Positions 33,328 through 44,719 of a stretch of DNA of 64,000 bases are shown piece after piece. This stretch comes from Turritopsis dohrnii (lineage: Eukaryota; Cnidaria; Hydrozoa; Anthoathecata; Oceaniidae): assembly GCA_027922465.2 (NCBI GenBank), contig BQMF02000138.1, positions 620,001 to 684,000 on the forward strand, written 5' to 3'. The notes under the pieces were generated by a model. It searched no databases and was not told the origin of the DNA. It worked only from the letters and a program-made list of their open reading frames with translations. Each line of letters opens with the position of its first letter. Position 1 is the stretch's first letter. Position numbers and translations under genes: made by a program.

Positions 33328-34601
33328 CAGTGTGTCTTCAAAATAAGTATCATCAAACTTTGAATGTGAATAACTTTTTATTTGTTGTTGTGATAAACCT
33401 GATTTTATATCACTCGATAGGAAACTAGAGAAGAAGTAAAATCAATTTTTATAAACGATTCGCACTATTAACTTCAGAAAAAATCCATTAACACCACACT
33501 AATGACGAAATAAGTAACATTGCTCTTAGACGCAAGTGAAGTAAAGTACAATGTGTTTCGTAATGTTGGAAATGGAAATTTTAAAGTTGTTTTTTTAAAT
33601 GAATATACCGAATTTCAAAATAATTTTTACATCAATGGAAAGCCATTTTCAAGCTCTTTCGGCTAGCATATTTTTGTGAAAAATGAAAAAGTGGTTTTTC
33701 AAAAAAATAAGGAAAATGTCTTGGAAAAATGTAATTAAATTTTTAATGGTCGATTAAGAAGTGAGTGAAAAGAAAAGATTTTTTGAAACAATGACAGCGA
33801 TTTGGAAAACAATAAACAACTTTAAGCTGTGTGTTCACGAAAAACGTTTAACTTTTATGTTTTTAAATATCAATTTGGGGATCTCAGCGCAAAAATAAAA
33901 TTAATAAAACTTTGTATGGATTTAGCGCTTTGAAACAACAAGCACGATGTAATTAAACTACGTGTTAATCGACCATTAAAAATTTAATTACATTTTTCCA
34001 AGAAATTTTCCTTATTTATACAAAAACCACTTTTTCATTTTCCACAAAAATATACTAGCCGAAAGAGCTTGAAAATGGCTTTCCATTGATGCAAAAATTA
34101 TTTTGAAATTCGGTATATTCATTTAAAAAAACAACTTTAAAATTTTCATTTCCAACATTACGAAACACACTGTACATCTTTTTTTATTCCGCGTCTGAAT
34201 CAGGCTTTATTGTGTTAATTAAAGCGCACAGTCCATACAAATGTTTTATTAATTTTATCTTTGCATTGAGACTTCAATTTGGTATTTAAAAACAAAATAC
34301 TGGTGAGCAGTTAAACGATTAAACTTGTTTTGCTTGAAAATTATTTTCCAAATTACTTTCATTGTTTGAATAATTTATTTCTTTTCATTAACCTGTTAAT
34401 GGAATTTTAAAAAGTCAATAGTGTGAACCTGTGATAAAAATTGCTTTTTCTTCTTCCCTAATTTTTTCCACATCTTGAAACATCCTGAAATTTTTGAAAA
34501 ATTTAGAAAATTTCTTATCGACGTATATGAAATTCAACTTTATTACAATAAAAAGTTATTCACATTCAAAGTTTGATGATACCTTTTTTGAAGACACACT
34601 G
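33328..34601. mobile_element. Tc1/mariner-type foldback element, family 3, split by family 4
   Basis: TA-flanked ends cagtgtgtcttcaaaataag and the complement of ccttttttgaagacacactg. Arms share atcatcaaactttgaatgtg. The 624-bp family 4 element sits inside at 33549-34172. Confidence 0.8.
33549..34172. mobile_element. Tc1/mariner-type foldback element, family 4 (nested)
   Basis: TA-flanked, with ends caatgtgtttcgtaatgttg and the complement of caacattacgaaacacactg. Long inverted arms contain aaagccattttcaagctctt and its complement. A half copy is at 34720-34947. Confidence 0.8.
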
Positions 34602-34719
34602 TATACGCAAAAGTCTTTTGTAGCAACAATGGCGCCATATTTCAATAACATTTTAAGGCTAATAAGTCGCTATGGACATTTAAAAAGAAACATTTCGTGA
34701 ATAGTTAAGTTTAAACAAT

Positions 34720-34947
34720 TAAACGTAATTAAACTACGTGTTAATCGTCCATTAAAAATTTAATTCCATTTTTCCAAGACATTTTCCTTATTTTTTCAAA
34801 ATCTACTTTTTCATTTTTCACAAAAACATACTAGCCGAAAGAACTTAAAAATGGCTTTCCATCGATGTAAAAGTTATTTTGATATTCGGTATATTCATTT
34901 AAAAAACAGCTTTAAAATTTCCGTTTCCAACATTATGGAACACACTG
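34720..34947. mobile_element. Half copy of foldback family 4
   Basis: Only the right arm is present (from cgtgttaatcgtccattaaa to cattatggaacacactg followed by TA), 5-10% diverged by eye from 33.95-34.17 kb. Confidence 0.7.
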
Positions 34948-34949
34948 TA

Positions 34950-36259
34950 TAAGTCGTTTGTTATTATTGATACGTAATCTTAATAATTGCATTCAAATAA
35001 TCAGAGAGCAATTTGTTTAATTTTCTCTATTTTTTTGTTCTGCAAACTGAACTTAATCGATGCTTTTGCACCTTCAAACTTCCACTTCAAGATCGCCGTG
35101 CTATAAATGTGTAAAAGCAAAAATAAGCATGCAATTCTTCTATAACAAATATAACAACACAACAGAAAGAATGTTCACATACTTGATCTTCGAAACGTCC
35201 AGTGTAAACATCCAGGAAAATCAGAAATTTGTCAATTATAAGTGTGGAAATTAATTTTTTCAAATTCATCAGCTATTTATGAATGGTGATATGAGTGAAT
35301 TTTAGAAACAACATAACTGGAGTGTAACAAGTACATTTCAGAAAGTGCCTTTGAAGACCTATCCCCAATTTGGGCCACAAATGAAATATGATTGCCAAAT
35401 TCAAAATCGGAATATTTCAATTGTTCTACATGAAATTTCTTAAGAAAATTGGAAAACTTTCAAAATTTGATCCAAATTTGGCCCGAATTTCGCAATTTTG
35501 TTCAAATCTGAAAAATGACTAAATGAAATGCCACGTTTTAATTTTTCTTTGTACAATTTTTTGTGTAAATTTAACTTTGGAAAACATGTAAAAATTGCTC
35601 TTAAATTTTAGTAGTATGAGGACGAGGAAAAATCCGTTTATTTTAAAGTTTCCACAACGAGTTCCCTTAAGTCTTTTCCAGGTAAACCTATAAAAATACA
35701 TATACAGGGTAAGAAATTTTTTCGTTTAGTACAAGTCGAAAGTCAAAAGTCAAAAGAGAATTTAGTGTTCCTTCAAATATCTAAATACGTGCTTAACACA
35801 TAATATATACACTTTTGAATTATTTTCTCTTTACACTGATGTCCTAAAAAAAAGTGCATACTTTACCAATTTCAGTACAGAAATCTCTAAAGTAAGCTCC
35901 AAGCTTTGATCTTAAATAAATTTTCCAAATGAAAATCTGGAGGGGAATGAAAAACATAACGGAGCAGGAGCATATGGGATGGCTGAAGTGTCGTTGAGGA
36001 GACAACATATACTTAAGCAATATTCAAGATCAAAATTTAGAGTAACTAAAAAAAACGAATCTAAGAAAATTTTGTACTTAAAATATCAGATGTTTTGTGG
36101 CGAGCAGCAAATAATCTGCAAGTTTTATATTTTGCTGAACGGAAAACGAAATGAGGGCTTTCCCCTGACTATGTGTTGAAAAATACCTACACAATATATT
36201 AGCTGCTACGGGTGAATATAATAGGTAATATGGATCATAATATCGTGATAAAAATTTTA
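34950..36259. other. No gene recognised
   Basis: AT-rich spacer. At 35360-35520 there is an inverted relative of the tandem-repeat unit of 20.4-20.8 kb (gatccaaatttggcccgaat). Short frames are not supported. Confidence 0.45.
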
Positions 36260-36534
36260 TGGAGATTCGTAAACTCGGCGAGCCTGTTACACGAAAAAAA
36301 TCAATTACTTGTGAGAATTTTTTTAAAACTGCTCTACTAAAACTGTAATTCAGCCTTTTGTTGCATCAAAAGAAACATCATTACTTTGCACGCTTATTTC
36401 AAGTGTTGATGTCAAGTTTCTAATGACTTCGTAGGGAAAAATTCACGAACAACTCTACTCAGTTGTATACAATTCTCTATAAATCTATAGAAAAATAGTG
36501 TAGTGTAAACGAAACATGATTTTTCCGAATCCCG
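36260..36534. mobile_element. Second copy of the 287-bp dispersed element
   Basis: Same sequence and orientation as 32531-32817, from ggagattcgtaaactcg to ttttccgaatccc, with a small internal deletion. Flanking direct repeats are not clear. Confidence 0.75.
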
Positions 36535-36728
36535 CAAATTCCCGCCATTTGTCCTTAAAAATGATATCCACTTCAGAAAAATAAAGTGCAATGTATTCCA
36601 TAAATTTTTCAACTATTAAGTTTGTCTTATTGACGATATTTTATGTTGATGTTAGATTCAACTTGGGTTTGGTTCCTTTTGCTCTTCGAAATTTCCCTTA
36701 CATTTTAATTTTGAAGATCGAATGTAAC

Positions 36729-37598
36729 TTAAGTATTGCTAATTCCGACTTGATTCCCTTGTCTTGGTACAAATGCTGCGAAAGAACGAATTAGTTTTAT
36801 GTATCCTTCCCGTATCGTGTTTTGTGAGAAAGCATAAATAAAAGGATTTAACAGCTGACATAGAGCTGGCAAAACAATTCCAATTCTTTGCATTACAGGT
36901 GTCTCATAAACCATTATTGCAATATGGATAAAACCAGCTGGAACAACGAATATGACAGTACAAATGTTAAGTTTGAATATGTCTTTCAGACGCTGTTTAG
37001 TTTTTGCCAATGAAAGCTGGTTAATAGCTTCACTATTCAAATGGCTGCTTCTTTGCGATATATTCTTAATATGCTTTTCACGAATTTTATTTATATTTGC
37101 CGCCACATAAGTTATCATTCCAGACAAATACAAAGATGAAGTAACCATCAATATCCTTGGACTAATGCGACTGTATATGTCATCGAGAGGCATAGAGGCA
37201 ATAATGTGTGTTCTGTTTACTCTTTCTATGAAGCATAAAGCGAACGAACTGACTGGCAGTATCCAAGAAAAGGCAATAAGTAAAAGCACCACCTTGAATT
37301 TCACTATGTCGTCGTAGCGTAGAGGATAACGGATATAAATATACAAATCTATGGATAGTAGCAATGTTCCAAGTAGTGATGAAGCGTGTGTAGAGAGACA
37401 AACCATTACAATTGCAGATGAAAGCGATGACAAAACTGTGCTCAAAATAAGCATACACATTGTAACTACGTCACACAGGCAAAGATTTATCAAAAACACG
37501 ATTCGTGGTGATTTGCTCTGTTTCATAAGGAATCTGATATTAAAAGCAGTTGAGACAAACATTAACAACACAAGGAATAGCTGTATGTATATTTCCAT
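36729..37598 (-). CDS. Intronless rhodopsin-family GPCR, paralogue 2
   Basis: 289 codons starting MEIYIQLFLVLLMFVSTAFN, so the extracellular N-terminus is almost absent. TM2 has LINLCLCDVVTM, TM3 ends SIDLYIYIRYPLRY, ICL3 has KQRLKDIFKLNICTV, TM7 has NPFIYAFSQNTIREGY. The DRY motif is DLY, so Arg3.50 is again Leu. It shares the KDIFKLNICTV, RISPRILMV-type and PLRYDDI-type blocks with the gene at 30.5 kb, roughly half the residues by eye. The two genes converge, 5.3 kb apart, on opposite strands. A third decayed relative lies 0.6 kb upstream. A local family expansion is the natural reading. Confidence 0.85.
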   Translation of the reverse strand: MEIYIQLFLVLLMFVSTAFNIRFLMKQSKSPRIVFLINLCLCDVVTMCMLILSTVLSSLSSAIVMVCLSTHASSLLGTLLLSIDLYIYIRYPLRYDDIVKFKVVLLLIAFSWILPVSSFALCFIERVNRTHIIASMPLDDIYSRISPRILMVTSSLYLSGMITYVAANINKIREKHIKNISQRSSHLNSEAINQLSLAKTKQRLKDIFKLNICTVIFVVPAGFIHIAIMVYETPVMQRIGIVLPALCQLLNPFIYAFSQNTIREGYIKLIRSFAAFVPRQGNQVGISNT

Positions 37599-38174
37599 AA
37601 TGTTTTCTACGCATTTAATTTGTTATTCAGAGTTATTTTCGCATGGACTCAGTTCTTCACTAAAAGTTGAATTTCTCAGCCCAATACCGTTTTCATTCCA
37701 AATGCTTTGAGAGTTTTTGTAATTACTTTCATTGCAACGATGATATGTTCATATTTCCTTCTTTGTTCTTAATCTCGAAATAATTTTGTTTGCTATAATA
37801 GATTCTTATTGATGCGGACACTTAGCCTTTGCTGGTCGACTCTGCGAAAGAAAAGTGTTTTACTATAGCAATATAGAGTGAGAAAATTTTTTAGCTCCCA
37901 ATTGTTCTGAAAAACAAAACAAAAACTTTCGGCTTAAGTTAACTTGACCACCAAAAGCAATATTTCGTTGATATCTTCTGTGAAATTAATCGCGAGTGTG
38001 CTTTGTTGCCAAGGCTTTTTGTTTCCATCGCATCGAACCTGTGTTTTTCTCAAGAAGCTGCTAAGAGGTCCGTTTAGATTCCATACATTTTTTGCATTAT
38101 GTGACTGACTTGCGGCTATTCAGGATATAAATTGGTTTTGGATCGTACTGATGTATTTGTGATGCTTTCCCTTA
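37599..38174. other. Upstream flank of GPCR paralogue 2
   Basis: Presumably carries the promoter, but I cannot point to a specific element. Nothing coding. Confidence 0.4.
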
Positions 38175-38179
38175 TTCGA

Positions 38180-38475
38180 AAAACGCAACTGAAGATTGAA
38201 AACATTTCAAGTATTCGTCACGTAATGTTTTCTCCGTGAAGGCATAAAACTGACATAGCGCTGGCAAAATTATACCAATTATGTACACTAAATGTGTCTG
38301 ATGAAAAAAAGTACAATGTTAACTAGATTAGTTGGAACGATGAATATGACGGTGAAAATATTCAACTATATAAATATTCAAAAATATTTATTTATTTTAT
38401 TTGTGGTGTTCGATGTTTGCCATACTTGAGATAAGCATTATCAGCACAAGAATTAGTTGTACGAACATGTCCAAA
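38180..38475 (-). pseudogene. Rhodopsin-family GPCR pseudogene, paralogue 3
   Basis: Read on the minus strand, a start matching paralogue 2 is present (MFVQLILVLIMLISSMANIE, about 38476-38415) and then stops. After some 50 bp the TM6-TM7 region follows: LNIFTVIFIVPTNLVNIVLF, then in another frame IGIILPALCQFYAFTEKTLR, ending DEYLKCFQSSV. TM1 to TM5 sequence between the two parts is deleted, NPxxY is reduced to FYAF, and there are frame changes. Confidence 0.75.
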
Positions 38476-38479
38476 TGTC

Positions 38480-40735
38480 TTCCTCTGCAATAAGTACATA
38501 TCTGTGCTCACAATATTAGAAGCTCTGATAAAAAATACTATATACGCCACTCTCAATGATATAGCTAACCTGTTGGGTTTTTTTCAGGAAATGTCAATAT
38601 CAAGTGTTTTCGGTGTGTTTTACACAGTAGATTTTATCGGATCTGTAAATAGATGATCACTCTCTGTAGCGTGAAAAAATATTTGAAAATTTGAAAATAT
38701 TTTGCAAAAGCAAACTAATGTTTTGCGTTCCTTTTTCTTTCATTTCTCAATAGCAGTTTTCATAGAAGAATGTTTTACTATTTCTTTTACTGTTAATGTT
38801 TTACGAAATATCGTCTCCGCCAAAAATATTATAAAAAGGAAAAGGGGTTTTCAAAACTTTATGAGTTGCTAAACTGGGATGTATGAGTTGGTGAATTACG
38901 CATATTTTCGTATTATTTTCATTTTTTCGATTATTTATTATTTTTATGTAAGAATATATTTAAGAACACAGTATATTAAAAATAAAAATTACACGGAGCT
39001 TTTCGTAAGTACAAGCTTATATTATCAGGTGTATTCTTTTTTTTTCATAGCAACCAAAAACTGTGAATTGACTATTGTCTGTTTGGACTTGCGATGAAAT
39101 TTGCTTGAAAACCGTAAAGAAAACCTAGTAGAAAGAATAGCTACATGTATTAGAAATTAATTGACCAATTAAAATGATCAATCATAGATAGAGTATTTTG
39201 CATCGAAGATGTAAATTTTAAAATTAATATTGCTTTAAGTGTTGTCAGTGAAAAATGAATGATTAAGAAATCGGACTAAAACAACTACTGCTATTCTCTG
39301 TTGATTAGCATTTCTTGTGAGCGTAACATTTCCAAAGGGAAAGTTAGAAAACTTTGTTTTATTTGTCAATAAAATGACATAATGTTTATTGTCAGTGTTC
39401 TTCAAATAAATCGTAGATCGTTTTTGTATGAAAGGAATTCTGATTCTATCATATACTGGTGGTGTAGCTTCTGATAATTTAGATGTCAGCGCAATAGTAA
39501 AGACAAGCTGTCAACCGCCTTTATTGATTAATAAAGGCGGTTGAGGTGATAGAGTAGAAAAAATTCTCACAAAAAAGTGAAGACATTACTCGGAAGGAAA
39601 CTTTTTGGATCGTTAAATTAAAAAAAACAAAAAACAGTGTCAATCACAATAAATATTATAGTGGGTATCTTCATGAAGATTTAATGTAAAATATTACGGA
39701 TTATATCCAATAGATCTGTGATTATCTTTGATTATTTCACATTTGCAACGAATTCTATTAATTTTCACAATGAGCTTTGCTGTTGCGTATTTGAGATGAT
39801 ATTTCCAGTCGAATTCTATAAAAGAAATTAAGCTTTGATCATGTGAATCATTGTGAATCATAACATTTCGAAAATAATGGAAACATCAAATTATTGTAAT
39901 AGCCTTCTATTTCGAAATTTCGTTGATTTAAAAGTCTTTCACACATTTTAAGAGACTTTTGATGGCCGAGAAAAGCTTCTGACACTCTTAGTGTCAAAAT
40001 TTCACCTCGGAAGCAATATTTAAGTAATGAGGGAAAATGTTTTTTCACTTAGATATAATAGACGGATGATATTAAAACAGTTCTGATATAAAAATCGATT
40101 CTGAAAATGATTTTAGCACATGATCTTTCGCTTAATAATCAATGTTAAAATACGCATAACATAAACTAAATATCATTTACGACTCTGAGCAAATGCGAGA
40201 TTGAAGAATTTAAAGACAATTTGCTTTTTAAATCAATTAAGGACAATAACATTTATAAGTCTTCAGAACACTAAGATTTTGTAATGCTTTTGATTGAATT
40301 CCAATGACTTTTGACGGAATGTCGTATAAAATCAAATACATACCATCCTGCTAAATTTTCTTCCTCCTAAAAGAATAATTGAAGATTTCATCACAATTTG
40401 AAAACTTACTTCAATGTTTGAGTAAGCCATATGTCCATGTAGGGTACGAAAAGGAAATATCACCGATTATAGAATCTTCTTTTGATGGATAGAATAATAT
40501 TGTAATCTGATCAAACTAATGGTAATATTGTATACCTGGCGAACCTCTTTGAACTTTCCTTTTTATTTTATCTTTAACGTTCGTCCCAATACTTGTCTAC
40601 ATAAAGAAGGGAATTCAGAAAATTAGATAGTGAAGTTATTGAAGGTAATCAAAACTCAAGATTTTTTGAACCATTAATAAAGACCAGCGAAATGAAAGGT
40701 TTGAAGGTTGAAAAACGTGAGTAAGACTTTTTCAA
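38480..40735. other. No gene recognised
   Basis: AT-rich spacer containing one strong hairpin (39511-39544). Short frames are not supported. Confidence 0.5.
39511..39544. repeat. Perfect 15-bp-stem hairpin
   Basis: tcaaccgcctttatt, loop gatt, aataaaggcggttga. It is isolated, with no T-run; it may be a remnant of a palindromic element. Confidence 0.7.
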
Positions 40736-40751
40736 ATCGCGGATACGCGAG

Positions 40752-40967
40752 GTGTTTGGAATGCAAACCGATCGTCGTCGTCGTGAAGCCAAAAAATGTA
40801 TACTTCGTGCATACGTTTACATGAAATCAACACATGAAGCGAAAAATTCGTACCGTGCACGTCTTCGAGGTGCCAGCGCAGTAACCCACTTTAGATTTCA
40901 AAGTTTCTTGGATTTAAAAGAAATTAAAGATGAAAAAGATCGTAAAGAAGTTCTCAATATTTTGTGA
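40752..40967 (+). CDS. Short basic coding-like frame (unrecognised)
   Basis: The frame reads FGMQTDRRRREAKKCIL, then YRARLRGASAVTHFRFQSF and KEIKDEKDRKEVLNIL before the stop. Codon use is richer in cgt/cgc Arg codons than the surrounding sequence, and the composition looks like real protein. The frame is open upstream as REVFGMQ. It could be a terminal exon or a retroposed fragment; I do not recognise the family. Confidence 0.35.
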   Translation: MFGMQTDRRRREAKKCILRAYVYMKSTHEAKNSYRARLRGASAVTHFRFQSFLDLKEIKDEKDRKEVLNIL

Positions 40968-42218
40968 ACAGAGTGAAAGAGATAAGCTTTTGTTATATTT
41001 TTATTCTTGCTTTTGTTTTCTTTTATAAATGTCTGAGTGTTTGTTTTGTACACGTGTGGGTTGTATTGCTTTTTAAGCCCTCCTGGATTAACACAGCTCA
41101 GCTCAATGTCCTTCTCAGCTCCAACATCGAGATTGTCTGTCTACTGCATCACTTATATTTGATGTTTCTCTAGCTATTTAAATGAATTTGTATGCCATCA
41201 TTTGATTTGGTTAGCCCGCAGTATAATTTATACTTTTTGTTTTAATTAACCTTTTATCGATGATATTAGTTTTTAACTTTTACTAATTACTACGAACAGC
41301 CTTCCTTCTCACCATGCACCATGGCAACTACAAATTCAAAACATTGCACAATCTGCATTTAACACATATTTCTGCTTTCAGTTATATATTCATGGTGCAG
41401 ATTTGTGTAAGTTTCGATCATGTATTGTTCGTGATCGTTAACTTTTTATGTTTACAATGTAGGAATTAGGGAGATCTATACATACATATATCAAATGTTT
41501 AAAGCATATGATTTACGTAATTCATAATCACTCTTATATCTGAAAGATCAGAATTAATATTATTTTAATATTAATATTATTCGTCCCCAAAGAAATGATG
41601 TTTTAGGTCTTTCAGATGAATTTTACGTCATTATATACATTACACCATTAGTTCATATGTATACAAAGTTTCACAATGCCGTGGAGTGTATATGATATTA
41701 GAATGTCATAAATAATTCAATCTTTTTTCGAATTTTGTATAAAGAGTTTTGATATAATGCTGGTCTTGAATATATCAATTCAGGTCAAGAATGTTTGTAA
41801 ATATGAAACATGGTGCATGCCATATTGTCAAATAACTCGTAACTTATACCTTAATAACTTATAATCAAACTAAATCACAAATATCTGATTTCAGTTATGT
41901 TGATTTCGGTATGGGTGCATTTTGCATCATCAAATCTATGTTTTCCTTTTCGCGGTTGTAATTTTGGAAGTTTGTCAGGAAGATTGGCATCAAAATATCG
42001 AATTCAGAAATTCAGAATGTTCAGAGTAACATTAGAATAAGTTACGTGCATACGCATCATCCTTTAATATTATTTTTTTATGTTGATCTTCAAGTCAGGA
42101 AGACTTGTAAATAATAACGCGATTTGTAAATATGCAAAGCATTTCTTGTTTTATTTCATATAGCAAATTGCGCTTTAATTTCGCTTGTAGTTAAGTGCTA
42201 TATCACTATTTAAGATAA
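40968..42218. other. No gene recognised
   Basis: AT-rich. The 3' exon of the adhesion GPCR (minus strand, next exon after 45658) might lie here or further left, but I could not identify it. Confidence 0.4.
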
Positions 42219-43043
42219 CTAGCCGCCAAGGCGGCGTCGCTCGCCGCCCATGTCCACCTGCTCTGAATCACTGTATCAATAAACGTCAAATTTCCTTATA
42301 AACGGCTCGTACAACTTGTGCTCAACCAGAAGCAGATTCGAAATCACAACCTCTGGTAAAACCAATCTTTTGTCAGTGTAACAATACACTCAAAACGTAT
42401 AGAGAGAAAATTTCAACTTTTTATTAGCTTTTGTTTTAAATAAGTGACGCACTCTAACATGGGTGCTATCAAACGTAAGGGGGAAATGGTTTCTCTTCTT
42501 AAAAAAATCACACGGGAGGAGAGAAAAAAAGGCACGTGCTAAATGAATAAAGTGAATAAAAAAAAACGTTCGATCTGAAGCGCATAACAATTAAAAAAAG
42601 AAATTAAAGAAAAGCAAAAAAAATATTTTGTTTCGTGATACTCTTTTTTTACATATCGGTTTTTTTAAACATTTTGATTGCTCGAAAAAATGTTTACCCG
42701 TCTCAGACAGTCAGGCAAGGATGCGTTACAAACATGCTACCACGTTCTGCCACTGCTGCTTTTTGTCCAAAATGTTTAATCAGTTAGTTCCTTTGTATTT
42801 AGTTGATGTATTGTTTTCAAAGCCAAGTCAACGTGGAATATAAAACTAACAATAATAATAGAAACAAAACCTTATTTCTATTGGTTCACCAGCCAAAAAA
42901 AGTCACGTTCGATTGGGGTTACAATGTATTTGCTTTGAACTCACGTTGCACACAAAAAAAGAAATAATTTCGCTCACAACTCAATCTACCATTTTGCGTG
43001 ACTTACAAACAGACAGACGGAGAATCGGCTATTAATATATAGA
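42219..43043 (-). mobile_element. Helitron-like unit 1 of a tandem array
   Basis: On the minus strand it begins TCTATATATTAATA and ends in hairpin GGCGGC-GAGCGAC-GCCGCC, TTGGCGG, CTAG. The left flank is A. Its start abuts unit 2 with no spacer. No replicase ORF; a frame of about 45 codons on the minus strand is shared among copies. Confidence 0.85.
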
Positions 43044-43891
43044 CTAGCCGCCAAGGCGGCGTCGCTCGCCGCCCATGTCCACCTGCTCTGTATCACTGTA
43101 TCAATAAACGTCAAATTTCCTTACAACCAGAAGCAGATTCGAAATCACAACCTCTGGTAAAACCAATCTTTTATCAGAGTAACAATACACTCAAAACATA
43201 TAGAGAGAAAACTTCAACTTTTTATTAACTTTTGTTTTAAAAAAGTCACGCGCTCTAACATGGGTGCTATCAAACGTAAGGGGGAAATGGTTTCTCTTCT
43301 TAAAAAGATCACACGGGAGGAGAAAAGAAAAGGCACGTGCCAAATGAATCAAGTGTGAATAAAAGAAACGTTCGATCTGATATACAATAAAATAGATTAA
43401 AAGAAATCGATTAAAGACAACTATTATGACAAAAGCAAAAAAAAAATATTTTGTTTTATGATACTCTTTTTTTACCTATAGGTTTTTAAACATTTTGATT
43501 ACTCGAAAAAAAAGTTCACCCGTCTCAGACAGTCAGGCAAGGATACGTTAGGATACACTGGCAAACCGAGATGCTACCACGTTCTGCCACGGCTGCTTTT
43601 TGTCCAAAATGTTTTATCAGTTAGTTTCTTTGTATTTAGTTGATGTATTGTTTTCAAAGCCAAGTCAACGTGGAATATAAAACTAACAAAATAATAAAAA
43701 CGAAACGTTATTCCTATTAGTTCATCAGCCAAAAAAAGTCACGTTCGATTGGGGTTGCAATGTATTTGCTTCGAACTCACGTCGCACACAAAAAAAGAAA
43801 TAATTTCGCTCACAACTCAATCTACCATTTTGCGTGACTTACAAACAAACGAACAAACAAACAGACAGACAGACGGAGAATCGGATATTAA
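43044..43891 (-). mobile_element. Helitron-like unit 2 of a tandem array
   Basis: Same structure as unit 1. Its 5' end is clipped (plus strand ends cggatatta in place of ctattaatatataga) where unit 3 begins. Confidence 0.85.
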
Positions 43892-44717
43892 CTAGCCGCC
43901 AAGGCGGCGTCGCTGGCCGCCCATGTCCACCTGCTCTGTATCACTGCATCAATAAACGTCAAATTTACTTATAAACGGCTCGTACAACCAGAAGCAGATT
44001 CGAAGTCACAACCTCTGGTAAAACCAATCTTTTATAGAGAGAAAACTTCAACTTTTTATTAACTTTTGTTTTAAAAAAGTTACGCGCTCTAACATGGGTG
44101 CTATCAAACGTAAGGGGGAAATGGTTTCTCTTCTTAAAAAGATCACACGGGAGGAGAGAAGAAAAGGCACGTGCTAAATGAATCAAGTGAATAAAAAAAA
44201 CGTTCGATCTGATATAAAATAAAATAGATTAAAAGAAATCGATTAAAGACAACTATTATGACAAAAGCAAAAAAAATATTTTGTTTTGTGATACTCTTTT
44301 TTTACTTATAGGTTTTTAAACATTTTGATTACTCGAAAAAAAAGTTCACCCGTCTCAGACAGTCAGGCAAGGATACGTTAGGATACACTGGCAAACCGAG
44401 ATGCTACCACGTTCTGCCACGGCTGCTTTTTGTCCAAAATGTTTTATCAGTTAGTTTCTTTGTATTTAGTTGATGTATTGTTTTCAAAGCCAAGTCAACG
44501 TGGAATATATAACTAACAAAATAATAAAAACGAAACGTTATTCCTATTAGTTCATCAGCCAAAAAAAGTCACGTTCGATTGGGGTTGCAATGTATTTGCT
44601 TCGAACTCACGTCGCACACAAAAAAAGAGATAATTTCGATCACAACTCAATCTACCATTTTGCGTGACTTACAAACAAACAAACAAACAAACAGAGAATC
44701 GGCTATTAATATATAGA
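43892..44717 (-). mobile_element. Helitron-like unit 3 of a tandem array
   Basis: Complete ends; one base of the hairpin loop differs (plus strand gtcgctggccgcc). It is the closest match to unit 2 across the body. Two bases separate it from unit 4. Confidence 0.85.
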
Positions 44718-44719
44718 TA

